A stretch of DNA of 64,000 nucleotides from Paenibacillus tyrphae (GCF_000722545.1 NZ_JNVM01000031.1:84441-148440); one strand, 5' to 3'; counted from the stretch's first letter, positions 15,640 through 24,272 are shown. A program made the numbers and translations. Notes: a model not told the origin generated them from the sequence alone.

Positions 15640-15800
15640 ATACGGGGTACAGTAGAACCAGAGAGCCAAGCAGAAGAGGCTCCGGGTAATGTCTACTGTA
15701 CCTTTATCACTGTAGGCACTCGGCCATGCTGTGGGTGTAGTCACCTTAGACGCTAGTCGTCAAGGGTGTGGTGAGAGGCGGGGTTAGATGCCCCTAAATT
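15640..15800 (+). ncRNA. Candidate structured phage RNA upstream of the packaging genes
   Basis: A perfect 11-bp helix pairs GGTACAGTAGA (15646-15656) with TCTACTGTACC (15692-15702). Inside it, GAGCC (15663-15667) pairs with GGCTC (15678-15682). Downstream, TCACCTT...AAGGGTG and a GGGG/CCCC hairpin (near 15779-15794) form further helices. The segment ends in a real terminator 70 nt later. The multi-stem arrangement argues for a discrete small RNA or a leader; I do not recognise it as a known family. Confidence 0.45.
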
Positions 15801-15869
15801 TTCGTTCTTTGCACAGCTGTCCGGCCAGGTGTCGGCCAGCTCGGAAAGAATGAAGATGGCAACGTGTAG

Positions 15870-15894
15870 AGAGTCGCCTTCGGCGGCTCTTTTT
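15870..15894 (+). terminator. Strong terminator closing the structured RNA region
   Basis: A 9-bp hairpin, AGAGTCGCC / GGCGGCTCT with a TTC loop, is followed by T5. It probably ends early transcription or the putative RNA, so late genes would need antitermination or a separate promoter. Confidence 0.88.
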
Positions 15895-15928
15895 GCGCAG
15901 GGAAAAACACGCCAGGGGAGGGCAATGC

Positions 15929-16069
15929 GTGAAGAAAAAGAGGACAAAGGGGCCACCCATCGTGGTACAACCCCAGAAATGCAGAGGTTGCATTTGGGGA
16001 CGCTGGGCAGATACCAAGCAATTTTGCAGCCTGCCTCACTGCCGGAAGGAGCGTCGAGATGAGCAATAA
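15929..16069 (+). CDS. Cysteine-rich 46-residue phage protein
   Basis: A small gene starting at GTG 15929 with AGGGGAGGG 7 nt upstream. The protein is very basic at the N-terminus and contains CxxC (CRGC), then a Trp-rich loop and C-x4-C (CSLPHC), a layout that suggests one bound zinc. It overlaps the following membrane-protein gene by 11 nt. Related tiny Cys proteins occur just before the packaging module in Bacillales phages. Function unknown. Confidence 0.65.
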   Translation: MKKKRTKGPPIVVQPQKCRGCIWGRWADTKQFCSLPHCRKERRDEQ

Positions 16070-16160
16070 TTTATTTGCGGGTGCCCTGATCGGCGGAGCA
16101 CTCAGTTTGGTCTTATGGATCGCTGGTATTGGTTTGCTGCAGCGATTGATGGGATGGTGA
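16059..16160 (+). CDS. 33-residue single-span membrane protein
   Basis: A tiny frame from ATG 16059 (site GGAAGGAG upstream, inside the previous gene). It encodes one hydrophobic helix (AGALIGGALSLVLWIAGIGLL) with few charged residues, followed 4 nt later by the recombinase gene. It overlaps the Cys-rich gene, which supports real translation. Role unknown. Confidence 0.5.
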   Translation: MSNNLFAGALIGGALSLVLWIAGIGLLQRLMGW

Positions 16161-16164
16161 CGCC

Positions 16165-16707
16165 ATGCAATTCGTTCAGCCGATTCGTGATCCTGAGATT
16201 CTGGCGGATATCAAGTATCATTTGAAAGATACGAATTATCGCAATTACATCATGGTCATGATTGGCATAAACACCGGCCTGAGAATATCAGATATATTGA
16301 AGCTCCGAGTCAGGGATGTCGTTGGAACCCATATTGTAATTAAGGAACTCAAAACCGGGAAGACAAAGCGCATTTTAATAACTGGTGACCTCAAACGTGA
16401 ACTTCAGGAGCATATTCGTGACAAACCAGGTATTGAATTTCTCATCAAAAGCAGGGAAGGGCATAACCGAGCAATTACTCCAAGCATGGCTTACAAGATT
16501 ATGCGTTCTATTGCTGAAGAGTTTGCTTTAAAAGAAATTGGTTGCCACAGCCTCAGGAAAACGTTTGGCTACTTCTTCTACAAACAGTATAACGACATCG
16601 CGTTGTTAATGAGGCTGTTCAACCATTCGTCAGAGAAGGTGACTTTGCGTTATATCGGGGTCGAACAAGACACGATGGACGTTCACCTAAAACGATTCAA
16701 AGTGTGA
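16165..16707 (+). CDS. Second phage tyrosine recombinase, catalytic domain only
   Basis: A 180-residue site-specific recombinase consisting of just the catalytic domain. Catalytic residues are visible: Arg in TGLRISDIL (near residue 39), His-x-x-Arg in CHSLRKTFGY, His in LFNHSSEKV and Tyr in TLRYIG. It lacks the arm- and core-binding N-terminal domains of the main integrase. Such short recombinases often lie just ahead of the HNH and terminase genes in Firmicutes phages; their role is unclear (perhaps resolving concatemers or late regulation). It is transcribed with the packaging genes rather than the lysogeny block. Confidence 0.85.
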   Translation: MQFVQPIRDPEILADIKYHLKDTNYRNYIMVMIGINTGLRISDILKLRVRDVVGTHIVIKELKTGKTKRILITGDLKRELQEHIRDKPGIEFLIKSREGHNRAITPSMAYKIMRSIAEEFALKEIGCHSLRKTFGYFFYKQYNDIALLMRLFNHSSEKVTLRYIGVEQDTMDVHLKRFKV

Positions 16708-16790
16708 TCAATTCATTATATTGAGCATACCGGGAATTGGTTTGATACCAGGGACCCGGAATGCCTGTATGACGCGCTTTTCCACGCTTT

Positions 16791-16830
16791 CCTTGAGTTA
16801 CATTCCCCTATACATAAAGGTAACTCAGGG
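16791..16830. other. Inverted repeat in the gap before the HNH gene
   Basis: CCTTGAGTTAC (16791-16801) pairs with GTAACTCAGGG (16820-16830) at 10 of 11 positions around an 18-nt loop. The 178-nt gap 16708-16886 otherwise holds only the ribosome site of the HNH gene. The hairpin has no T run. Confidence 0.5.
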
Positions 16831-16886
16831 GCTGTCTGGAGGGCTTTGGAGATGAGTTAAAAAGGCTATATTTGGAGGGGTGAATC

Positions 16887-17243
16887 ATGCCATCGGTTGC
16901 CAAGAAACCATGTAGTAGACCTGGTTGTAGCAACCTGACAAGAGAGCGATACTGCCCCGATCATGCACAGCTGACACAGCAGAAGGACCGGGAACGAGGC
17001 ACGGCAGCGCAGCGAGGATATGATAGCAAATGGAGAACGGCGCGAGCTGGCTATCTGGCTAAGCATCCTCTATGCGTAGAGTGTCAGCGAGTGGGTGTTA
17101 TCAAAGCGGCCATGGTTGTTGACCATATCAAGCCGCACAAGGGAGATAAGGCGCTGTTCTGGGACCGCGGTAATTGGCAGCCGCTCTGCAAACATCATCA
17201 TGATGTTAAGACTGTAAGGGAAGACGGCGGCTTCGGTAGATGA
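16887..17243 (+). CDS. HNH endonuclease, packaging-associated
   Basis: A 118-residue nuclease. An N-terminal zinc-binding pair (CSRPGCSN, CPDH) precedes an HNH fold with the VDHIKPHKGD segment, a central CxxC-type cysteine pair (CVEC) and the WQPLCKHHH motif. In HK97-like phages such proteins stimulate terminase during cos cleavage. Location two genes upstream of the terminase small subunit supports this. Start ATG 16887 has GGAGGGGTGA upstream. Confidence 0.9.
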   Translation: MPSVAKKPCSRPGCSNLTRERYCPDHAQLTQQKDRERGTAAQRGYDSKWRTARAGYLAKHPLCVECQRVGVIKAAMVVDHIKPHKGDKALFWDRGNWQPLCKHHHDVKTVREDGGFGR

Positions 17244-17293
17244 TCGAATAATCACAAGCGTTTGGGATTTTCCATGCAGAGGAGATTTTGGTG

Positions 17294-17521
17294 ATGGATA
17301 GACCAGCGATACCAGCTCCACCTAAGGACTGGAAACCAGAAGCAAAGAAATGTAACCATGACTTTGTATTCCTTTATTCTGACTTCAGCAGAGAAGCAGG
17401 GACGTATAACGACAGCTACGAGCAGCGCGACACATTCTTTTGTCGATACTGTTTGGAGTACAAGACGGTCATTGCCCGTCAAGAGAACAGTCGTACTCGA
17501 CCGCCTTGGTACAGGGGGTAG
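17294..17521 (+). CDS. Small Cys/His-rich phage protein
   Basis: A 75-residue protein from ATG 17294 (AGAGGAGA upstream; TTG 17288 and GTG 17291 are possible). A likely zinc site is seen as CNH near residue 20 and CRYC near residue 50. Similar small proteins lie between HNH and TerS genes in related phages. It may help the nuclease or terminase, but no function can be assigned. Confidence 0.62.
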   Translation: MDRPAIPAPPKDWKPEAKKCNHDFVFLYSDFSREAGTYNDSYEQRDTFFCRYCLEYKTVIARQENSRTRPPWYRG

Positions 17522-17622
17522 GGGGCAAAATCTCTGCGGACCTTTGCCCAATAGACCGCGTGCCCCTCTAACGTGAAAAAAAGTCCCCGAGGAAGGTTTT
17601 AGAGGGAAGGAGGATGAAAACA

Positions 17623-18108
17623 GTGAACGAGGTCATTCAGTTTGACCATATGCGGGTTGGAAAAAAAGGCGGCGGTAAGCATTGGACTCAAAAAGAAGTT
17701 GAAAGCCGGGAAGCAGCTGCTAAGAAATTCGATCGAAAAAAGAAGAAAAAATTAAAAATTCCGGAATGGTTGTCTGATGATGCTCGAAAAGTCTGGCGAA
17801 AGACGATCAGAGACATGGAAGAGTTCGATGTCCTGGATAAAGTGGACGAGGATGTGCTTGGTGCATACTGCGATGCTGTTGCCAAGTATCAGCATGCCAA
17901 TGACCTCATTGATGAGCATGGGTATACGGAGGTCAATGCTCAGGGTAACAAGGTCGTAAGCGCTCATGTCAAACTGGCTCAGAGTTATAGTCGGATGATC
18001 CTTGCCTATTCCAATAAGCTCGGTCTTAACGCTGACTCTCGGGCACGTCTGGCGAAGAAGATAGCCGATAACGATCAAGGTGATTCGAATGACGACCTCT
18101 TTGACTGA
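17623..18108 (+). CDS. terS: Terminase small subunit, P27 family
   Basis: A 161-residue DNA-binding packaging subunit. ATG 17614 is possible, but its AAGGAGG lies directly against it, whereas GTG 17623 has the correct spacing. A basic N-terminus (KKFDRKKKKKLKIP) is followed by the family core (WLSDDARKVWRKTIRDM, then LGAYCDAVAKYQ) and a C-terminal acidic tail. TerS recognises the phage packaging start and guides the large subunit. It overlaps the large-subunit gene by 20 nt. Confidence 0.9.
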   Translation: MNEVIQFDHMRVGKKGGGKHWTQKEVESREAAAKKFDRKKKKKLKIPEWLSDDARKVWRKTIRDMEEFDVLDKVDEDVLGAYCDAVAKYQHANDLIDEHGYTEVNAQGNKVVSAHVKLAQSYSRMILAYSNKLGLNADSRARLAKKIADNDQGDSNDDLFD

Positions 18109-19876
18109 TTGGGGGGACGTTCATCCAACACACCGATATGCCGCCGAGGTCGCGACTGGCATGCGAGAGTGCTGCGAAATGGAGATCCGGGCATGCAAAC
18201 GCCATCTGGACGACCTCAAGCGGCAAGCGACGGAGGACTTCCCCTATGTTTTCGATGAGTCGCGGGCTGATCGGGTTTTCGACTGGTTCGAAAAGTGCTG
18301 CCGGCATGTGCGGGGAGTATTCAGCGGCCAGCTCATAGAGTTGCTGCCCTGGCAAAAATTTGACTTGGGCTGCGTGTATGGCTGGGTCCACATGGAGACG
18401 GGACAGCGCCGCTTCAGAAAAGCGTTCCATCTGCGAGCGCGCGGGAACGTTAAGTCGACAGAGATGTCCGGGCTTGCGCTTTATGGTATGTGTGCGGATG
18501 CGATCTATCCGCCTGGCGACCCGAGCAAGCGTCAATTCGAACACAGCCCCGAGGTGGATTGCGCAGCGGTTGACAAAGGTCAGGCTAAACGGGTGTGGGG
18601 TGACGCGCGGGAAATGGGGTTGAAAAGCCCGGAAATATCCAAGCGTCTGCGGATCAAGAGAGGGTACATCGAGCACGAGACGCGCGGCGGACTCCTCAAG
18701 CCTTTGTCCAAGGACACAAAAAACAAGGACTCTGGCGCGCCGTGTCTGGTCGTCATCGACGAGTACCACGCACATCCGACTTCGGAGATCTTGGACGTAT
18801 CTTATTCGGGTTTCGGGAAACGACTCCAATCCCTCATGCAGATCATCAGCACGGCCGGCAAAGATGCCGAGAATAGCCCGTGCAAGAAGGAATATGATAT
18901 CCTTCGCAAGATGATGCGCGGCGAAACGCCGATGCAGGACACGTATTTTGTCATGATACGCGAGCTTGATGATGGTGACGATCCTCATGACGAGTCGCTG
19001 TGGCCGAAGCCCAATCCCGTTCTGCAGGAGGACAATGCGTATTCGGAGGAGCTGCGAAAGCAGATTCGAACGGAACATGACGAGGCCTATAGCAGCGGCG
19101 ACCCGGATAAGATTCGGGAATGGTTGATCAAGCGAGTCAACCGCTGGCAGGCTGACAGCGAGAATAAATTCATGGCAGGCATCATGGACAAATGGAAAGC
19201 CCTTGCGGTTTCGCGGGAGGCTTTTTTAGCGCTTGTGCGTGGTCTTGATGTTTGGTGTGGTCTTGACTTGTCCAAACGGATTGACCTTACGGGAGACGGA
19301 TTTGTTTTCAAGCTTCCAGACGGCAGATATGCCGTAACCGCTCACGGTTTCATGCCGGAGGAAACGGCCAAGAAGCATGAACATACCGACCGCGTACCTT
19401 ACCGATCCTGGGCAGCAGATGGCTGGTGTACGCTCACGGAGGGTGCCGTCACGGACTACCGATTCATCAAGACTCACATTCACGATCAAGAGATTTCCGA
19501 GAAATGGAAGATTGTCGAGATCGACTATGATCCTTATAACGCTACTCACTTTGCGCAAGAACTGGAGGCCGAGGGTTATCAGCTGGTCGAGATCAGGCAA
19601 GGGGTACAGACGCTCTCGGAGCCAACGAAATTCTTCCGTGAACTGGTTTTGACAGGGAATATCGTCCATGACGGTAGTCCTTTGCTGACCTGGTGCTTAT
19701 CCAATGCTGTTGAGCTCATCGATAACAACGGCAATATCAAACTCAGCAAGAAACATAAGGATGACAGTCAGCGTATTGATTTGATTGCAGCGATCATAAA
19801 CGCGTTGGCCCGGGCCATGCTTGATACCGGACCGAAAAAGTCCAGGTATGAAACCGAGGATGTCAGAGCGATTTAG
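18089..19876 (+). CDS. terL: Terminase large subunit
   Basis: A 595-residue DNA packaging motor and nuclease, starting at ATG 18089 with AAGGTGA 5 nt upstream. The ATPase Walker A region is FHLRARGNVKSTEMSG near residue 112-130, unusual in having Gly-Asn-Val-Lys-Ser-Thr rather than the common GKS core spacing; Walker B is CLVVIDEYHAH. The nuclease domain begins at GLDLSKRIDLTG, with acidic residues typical of the RNase H fold. It overlaps terS and is followed by the portal gene after 3 nt. Confidence 0.93.
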   Translation: MTTSLTDWGDVHPTHRYAAEVATGMRECCEMEIRACKRHLDDLKRQATEDFPYVFDESRADRVFDWFEKCCRHVRGVFSGQLIELLPWQKFDLGCVYGWVHMETGQRRFRKAFHLRARGNVKSTEMSGLALYGMCADAIYPPGDPSKRQFEHSPEVDCAAVDKGQAKRVWGDAREMGLKSPEISKRLRIKRGYIEHETRGGLLKPLSKDTKNKDSGAPCLVVIDEYHAHPTSEILDVSYSGFGKRLQSLMQIISTAGKDAENSPCKKEYDILRKMMRGETPMQDTYFVMIRELDDGDDPHDESLWPKPNPVLQEDNAYSEELRKQIRTEHDEAYSSGDPDKIREWLIKRVNRWQADSENKFMAGIMDKWKALAVSREAFLALVRGLDVWCGLDLSKRIDLTGDGFVFKLPDGRYAVTAHGFMPEETAKKHEHTDRVPYRSWAADGWCTLTEGAVTDYRFIKTHIHDQEISEKWKIVEIDYDPYNATHFAQELEAEGYQLVEIRQGVQTLSEPTKFFRELVLTGNIVHDGSPLLTWCLSNAVELIDNNGNIKLSKKHKDDSQRIDLIAAIINALARAMLDTGPKKSRYETEDVRAI

Positions 19877-19879
19877 GGG

Positions 19880-21229
19880 GTGACTAAACTGAGGATACCA
19901 TTATTGAGCAAGTGGCTGGATAAACGATCGGCAGTAAGCGAGTCGAGCACGCTGGATAATCCTTCTCGCGGCGTGTATGAAGCATTTGGCGTTCCCTTCG
20001 GGCGCGGCATCGTCGTGACGCCGGGAACGGCGATGAGGTCTACGGCCGTCTTGGGATGCGTCCGCATCTTGGCGGAAAGTATCGCCTCTCTTCCGCTGCC
20101 GGTTTATCGCCGTCTCAAGCCGAGGGGGAAAGAACGTACCAACCACCCGGTTGGGCCGTTGCTGCAGCTCCAGCCCAACCCACGCATGACGGCGTTCACA
20201 TTCAGGGAAACGCTGATGGCTCATATTTTGCTGTGGGGGAACGCCTATGCGGAGATCGAACACAACGAACGGGGCGACATCGTAGCCCTCTGGCCGATAC
20301 CCCCGTACCGTGTCGAGCATATGGAAACGGCAAAAGGAGATCCATTTTACCGAGTGAGCACCAAGGATGGACAACAACACAATGTACCCTTCTATGCCAT
20401 GCTGCACATACCTGGTCTGAGCTTTGATGGACGCAAGGGCATATCCGTCATAGCTTGGGCACGCCAGGCTATCGAGCTTGCCCAAGCTACCGAGCAGTTC
20501 GGAGCGGAGTTTTTCGCCAATGGGACCAATGTGGGAGCTGTGGCCACACATCCTGCATCGTTGAGTGAGGAAGCGTTCAAACGGCTGCAAAACTCGCTGA
20601 GAGAAAAATATGAGGGGTTAGGAAAATCTCATCGGCTCATGCTTCTGGAAGAGGGGATGACGTTTACCAAGAACACCATACCACCGAACGACGCGCAATT
20701 CCTGGAGACCCGTAAATTCCAGGTCAGCGAGATCGCGCGCATCTTCCGGGTGCCGCCTCACATGCTGGCCGATTTGGAGCGGGCCACGTTCAGTAACATC
20801 GAGCAGCAGGGCATCGACTTTGTCACCCATACGCTTCGGCCATGGGCTATTCGTATTGAGCAGGCAATCAATATTCGCCTCTTCGATTCGAACGAGCAGA
20901 AAAGGCTATTCGTGGAGCACCTGATGGAGGGCTTGCTGCGAGGGGACTCCCAAGCGAGATCCGCCTTCTACAAAGAGATGTTCAATATCGGGGTGTACTC
21001 CCAGAATGACATTCGCGAAAAGGAGAACGACAACCCTATACCGGGCGGTGACCGTTACTACGTACCGCTGAACATGATCCCGGTTGATATGCTGGACCAG
21101 TATTACGAAGGAAAATTGAATCCGAAGGGAGGTGATAACCACAATGAAAACGGAGAACAAGGAGCAACGGGAGATCCTGTTGCCGGAGAGCAAGTTGGAG
21201 ATCCGGAAAGCGGAGGGGGAACCAGCTAA
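19880..21229 (+). CDS. Portal protein, HK97 family
   Basis: A 449-residue portal protein forming the dodecameric DNA entry ring. HK97-type motifs include the AVLGCVRILAESIASLPLPVY stretch (split by function), GNAYAEIE, and VSEIARIFRVPPHML followed by a SNIEQQ segment typical of this family. The C-terminus is hydrophilic and variable. GTG 19880 is 3 nt after the terL stop; the sequence GGGGGTGA lies across that junction. The last 86 nt overlap the protease gene. Confidence 0.93.
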   Translation: MTKLRIPLLSKWLDKRSAVSESSTLDNPSRGVYEAFGVPFGRGIVVTPGTAMRSTAVLGCVRILAESIASLPLPVYRRLKPRGKERTNHPVGPLLQLQPNPRMTAFTFRETLMAHILLWGNAYAEIEHNERGDIVALWPIPPYRVEHMETAKGDPFYRVSTKDGQQHNVPFYAMLHIPGLSFDGRKGISVIAWARQAIELAQATEQFGAEFFANGTNVGAVATHPASLSEEAFKRLQNSLREKYEGLGKSHRLMLLEEGMTFTKNTIPPNDAQFLETRKFQVSEIARIFRVPPHMLADLERATFSNIEQQGIDFVTHTLRPWAIRIEQAINIRLFDSNEQKRLFVEHLMEGLLRGDSQARSAFYKEMFNIGVYSQNDIREKENDNPIPGGDRYYVPLNMIPVDMLDQYYEGKLNPKGGDNHNENGEQGATGDPVAGEQVGDPESGGGTS

Positions 21230-21767
21230 GATTATCGGCTACGCCGTCCGGTGGGATCAGTTATCACGTCCGATTTGGGGCATGTTTCAGGAAAAATTTG
21301 CTCGGGGAGCATTCACCAAGACGCTGCAAAATCCAGATGTTTACGCTTCTTGGCAGCATGATAGCAGTGAAATTCTTGGGAGAACCCCGAACACACTCCA
21401 GCTGTTTGAGGATGAAGTCGGATTGCGGTACGAGATCACGCCGCCAAACTGGGCAGCTAAACATGTGGAGACGATCGATCGCGGCGACGTGCGGGGATCG
21501 TCTTTTATTTTCCGCGCAGTCGTGGAGGAGTGGGACGAGTCGGACCCAGAAATGCCGATCCGCAGCGTGAAAGAAGCAGACCTGTTCGAAGTCAGTCCAG
21601 TGACCACACCAGCCTATCCACAATCCAGTGTAGGAGTTCGGTCCGCTCAGGAAACTTTCCAAGGAAGACCACAGTCCATGCAAGCAGCTGAGGCGGAGAG
21701 AGTCGCAGAAGAAGCCCGCAACCTGCGGGATCTTGATTTGAAGCTTAAAAAAATCCGAACCATGTAA
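21144..21767 (+). CDS. Prohead protease, HK97 family
   Basis: A 207-residue serine protease that processes the capsid during maturation. The start is ATG 21144 with GGGAGGTGA 8 nt upstream (GTG 21132 is less likely). Catalytic residues are visible as His72 (WQHDSSE) and Ser119/120 (VRGSSFIF). It lies between the portal and major capsid genes. The capsid gene product downstream carries an N-terminal extension of the type removed by this protease. Confidence 0.92.
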   Translation: MKTENKEQREILLPESKLEIRKAEGEPAKIIGYAVRWDQLSRPIWGMFQEKFARGAFTKTLQNPDVYASWQHDSSEILGRTPNTLQLFEDEVGLRYEITPPNWAAKHVETIDRGDVRGSSFIFRAVVEEWDESDPEMPIRSVKEADLFEVSPVTTPAYPQSSVGVRSAQETFQGRPQSMQAAEAERVAEEARNLRDLDLKLKKIRTM

Positions 21768-21782
21768 AAGGAGACCGTTCCT

Positions 21783-23009
21783 ATGAACCTCGTAGAATTG
21801 AGAAAGAAGCTTGCACAACTGAAAGACCAAATGCGCACCTTGGTCGAACTGGCCCAAGGGGAGAAGCGCGGCATGACCGCGGATGAGGATACGAAATTCA
21901 CGGAGCTGGAAGGACAGGCGGAGGCGCTGGCTGGACAAATTAAAGTCGAGGAGCGGGCAGAGCAGCTTGCCATGTCAGGTGCTGGTACGAAGCGTACACC
22001 GGAAGATCCTCAGCATGAAACAGAGTTTCGCAACCTGGGGGATTTCGTAAACACGGTTCGCTTCAATCCATATGATGCTCGTCTTTCTGAATATCGGGAA
22101 ATGGCGATGGGAACGAAGACATCAGGCGGCGTGTTTGTGCCCCCGCAGTTCTCGTCCAAGTTATTTGAAATTACCCCGCAGGATGCATTGGTTCGCCCTC
22201 GTGCTATTGTCGTGCCTGTGGATGAAGCATCGCCAGATGCCAGCATGACATTTCCGGCGCTGGATCAAGGAGCGGGCAGTAACATGTACGGTGGCGTTGA
22301 GGTCAACTGGATCGGAGAGGGGGATGAGAAGCCCGAAACGAACGCGAAGTTCAAGGACTTATCGCTCACGCCCTTTGAGGTTGCAGGTCATATCGTTGTC
22401 ACGGACAAGTTGATCCGGAATGCTCCGGCAATCAATACTATCGTGAATCGACTGTTTCGCGGTGCGATTGCAGCGGCAGAAGACGACGCTTTCCTGTATG
22501 GCAATGGCACGGCCAAACCATTCGGAGCGATTAACTCGGCTGCTGCCGTCGCGGTTCCACGCCAGACGGCCAACTTAATCAAATACCAGGATATCGTCAA
22601 TATGATCGCAAAAGCGAAACTCGGTGGCGCGTTGGTATGGTCTGCTTCCCAATCCATCCTCCCGCAACTTCTGACGATGAAGGACGAAGCTGGACATCTT
22701 ATCTTCCAGCCAAACATCGCAGACAAAATGACTGGTGTCTTGTTGGGATATCCGATTCGCTTTCAGGAGAACGCCCCTATCCTCGGCGCTGTTGGCGATC
22801 TCGTTCTCGTCGATTTGCAATATTACATCATCAAGGATGGAGCGGGTATCTTCATTTCGGCTTCCGAGCACCCGCTGTTCAAGCAAAACAAAACGATCAT
22901 CAAGGCGTTTTGGAACGTTGACGGGAAACCGTGGGTGACGGCGCCATTTACGCTGAAAAACGGGTACACCGTTTCGCCATTCATCAAATTGGGCTTGCCA
23001 ACAACTTAA
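21783..23009 (+). CDS. Major capsid protein, HK97 family
   Basis: A 408-residue capsid protein. Residues 1-80 are a charged coiled coil (VELRKKLAQLKDQ, KFTELEGQAEALAGQ) matching the scaffolding delta domain cleaved by the protease. The remainder is the HK97 fold, with GGVFVPPQFSSKLFE marking the mature domain start, and a VSPFIKLGL end. Length and order after the protease are standard. A short GC hairpin follows the stop. Confidence 0.95.
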   Translation: MNLVELRKKLAQLKDQMRTLVELAQGEKRGMTADEDTKFTELEGQAEALAGQIKVEERAEQLAMSGAGTKRTPEDPQHETEFRNLGDFVNTVRFNPYDARLSEYREMAMGTKTSGGVFVPPQFSSKLFEITPQDALVRPRAIVVPVDEASPDASMTFPALDQGAGSNMYGGVEVNWIGEGDEKPETNAKFKDLSLTPFEVAGHIVVTDKLIRNAPAINTIVNRLFRGAIAAAEDDAFLYGNGTAKPFGAINSAAAVAVPRQTANLIKYQDIVNMIAKAKLGGALVWSASQSILPQLLTMKDEAGHLIFQPNIADKMTGVLLGYPIRFQENAPILGAVGDLVLVDLQYYIIKDGAGIFISASEHPLFKQNKTIIKAFWNVDGKPWVTAPFTLKNGYTVSPFIKLGLPTT

Positions 23010-23014
23010 AAAGC

Positions 23015-23029
23015 GGGGCATTTTGCCCC
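23015..23029 (+). other. Short GC hairpin after the capsid gene
   Basis: GGGGCA pairs with TGCCCC around TTT, without a T run. Such hairpins behind capsid genes often stabilise the very abundant capsid mRNA segment. Confidence 0.45.
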
Positions 23030-23053
23030 CCTGAAAGGAAAAGGTGAATCAAC

Positions 23054-23236
23054 ATGTCTAAGAAGCATTATCACGTAACCAATGATTTTGTAGATCGCGA
23101 GTCAGGAGATACCATTATCACGGGCTCGATCTTTGAAGCGGACACCGATCGGGAGCAGGCTCTGCGCGCTGCTGATGTGATTGGTAAAGAGGCGACAGAG
23201 GAAGAAATTGCCGCTTCTAAGAACGCCGAGGAGTAG
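23054..23236 (+). CDS. Small acidic head protein
   Basis: A 60-residue protein with a Glu/Asp-rich C-terminus (KEATEEEIAASKNAEE) and no signal peptide, beginning at ATG 23054 after GAAAGGAAAAGG. Small proteins of this size and acidity follow capsid genes in many HK97-type phages and may help in head completion. The family is not recognised. Confidence 0.65.
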   Translation: MSKKHYHVTNDFVDRESGDTIITGSIFEADTDREQALRAADVIGKEATEEEIAASKNAEE

Positions 23237-23238
23237 TC

Positions 23239-23793
23239 ATGCTGACGACCCTGCAGCGGTATAAACGATTTTCCGGCATACCGGAAGACGATACTAGCCA
23301 GGATGCGATGCTGGAGCTGTTGATCTCCGCAGCGTCCAGCGCGATCGAGGCGCGATGCCGGCGGAGTTTCGGCATGGCTACCTGGACGGAAGTGGTGGAC
23401 GGTGCGAGTGGGTCGTATCTGCCTCTCACTAACTACCCGATCCACGCCGTCCATGCAGTCAGCTCGTCTGGGCAAGAAATAGAGGGCTACCAAATCGACA
23501 GTCAACGCGGCATGTTGTACCGGTCCGCTGGGTGGCCATGCGGGCCGCGAGCTGTCAGCGCGACCTACATCGCTGGATACGTGCTGCCACACGATGACCC
23601 GCAAGCCCCGGCCAGCACATTGCCGACATCCCTGGAGCATGCTTGTGTCCTGCTTGCTCCTCATCTGCAGCGCACGGCCGGGGTAACGGCGGAGCGGGTG
23701 GGAGACATCTCCGTGACATACGAGTCAGGCGACGGCGGCGGGTTCCCATCAGCGGTGCTTGCCCTGATTCGACCCTATGAGAGACCGCTATGA
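23239..23793 (+). CDS. Head-tail connector (gp6-like adaptor)
   Basis: A 184-residue protein with the gp6-type layout: an N-terminal helical pair (DAMLELLISAASSAIEARC), a beta-hairpin loop and a C-terminal helix (PSAVLALIRPYERPL). It should form the ring that attaches to the portal. It begins 2 nt after the previous stop and overlaps the next gene by 4 nt, as is usual for the connector cluster. Confidence 0.88.
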   Translation: MLTTLQRYKRFSGIPEDDTSQDAMLELLISAASSAIEARCRRSFGMATWTEVVDGASGSYLPLTNYPIHAVHAVSSSGQEIEGYQIDSQRGMLYRSAGWPCGPRAVSATYIAGYVLPHDDPQAPASTLPTSLEHACVLLAPHLQRTAGVTAERVGDISVTYESGDGGGFPSAVLALIRPYERPL

Positions 23794-24272
23794 GCAAGGC
23801 CAAACGCACTCGCACAAGGCGGGCTAACATCGAAATAGACGAGACGACCTACCTGCCGGATATCTTGAAGAAGCTCAAGCGCTTGACGGCCAGTGAGACA
23901 CACATCGGGGCGTCGGGAAATGCAGAGCTCGCTATGATCGCTGGCATCCATGAATATGGCTCCCAAAAGGCCGGCATACCGCCTCGGAGCTTCATCCGTT
24001 CCGGTCGAAACAAGGCTGCTGCTGCGGTATCCAAACTTGCTCGGACCGGACTCACGGCTGTTGTCGAAGGAAACAAGCAGCCCGAGCAGCTGCTGGGGGA
24101 ACTCGGCGAGCTGGCGAAGGCAAGGGTGCTGAAAAACTTTGATAAACTGCGGACGCCGCCTTTGTCCCCGATCTATGCGAGGCGTAAGGGCAGCAACAAG
24201 CTGCTGATTGAGGAGCAGCAGTTGCGGGATTCAATCACTTACATCATCGTCCCGAGGAGGTCGAGCCGATGA
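23790..24272 (+). CDS. Virion morphogenesis / gp10-like tail joining protein
   Basis: A 160-residue basic protein with the conserved HEYGSQKAGIPPRSFIR motif, a signature of HK97 gp10 and phage virion morphogenesis proteins. These act at the head-tail junction or early tail assembly. It overlaps its neighbours by 4 nt on both sides, indicating tight coupling. Confidence 0.85.
   Translation: MSKAKRTRTRRANIEIDETTYLPDILKKLKRLTASETHIGASGNAELAMIAGIHEYGSQKAGIPPRSFIRSGRNKAAAAVSKLARTGLTAVVEGNKQPEQLLGELGELAKARVLKNFDKLRTPPLSPIYARRKGSNKLLIEEQQLRDSITYIIVPRRSSR

Larger units (their letters stand above)
15593..15928. other. Noncoding gap between the late regulator and the packaging region
   Basis: No gene with a plausible ribosome site fills this 336-nt stretch. 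It contains a strongly folded segment (15640-15800) and an intrinsic terminator (15870-15894). The frames that cross it lack codon-like composition, so I treat it as RNA-level or regulatory sequence. Confidence 0.6.

Noticed and set aside
15829..16062. 77-codon rightward frame
   Set aside because: It begins before the terminator at 15870-15894 and is out of frame with the better-supported Cys-rich gene at 15929.
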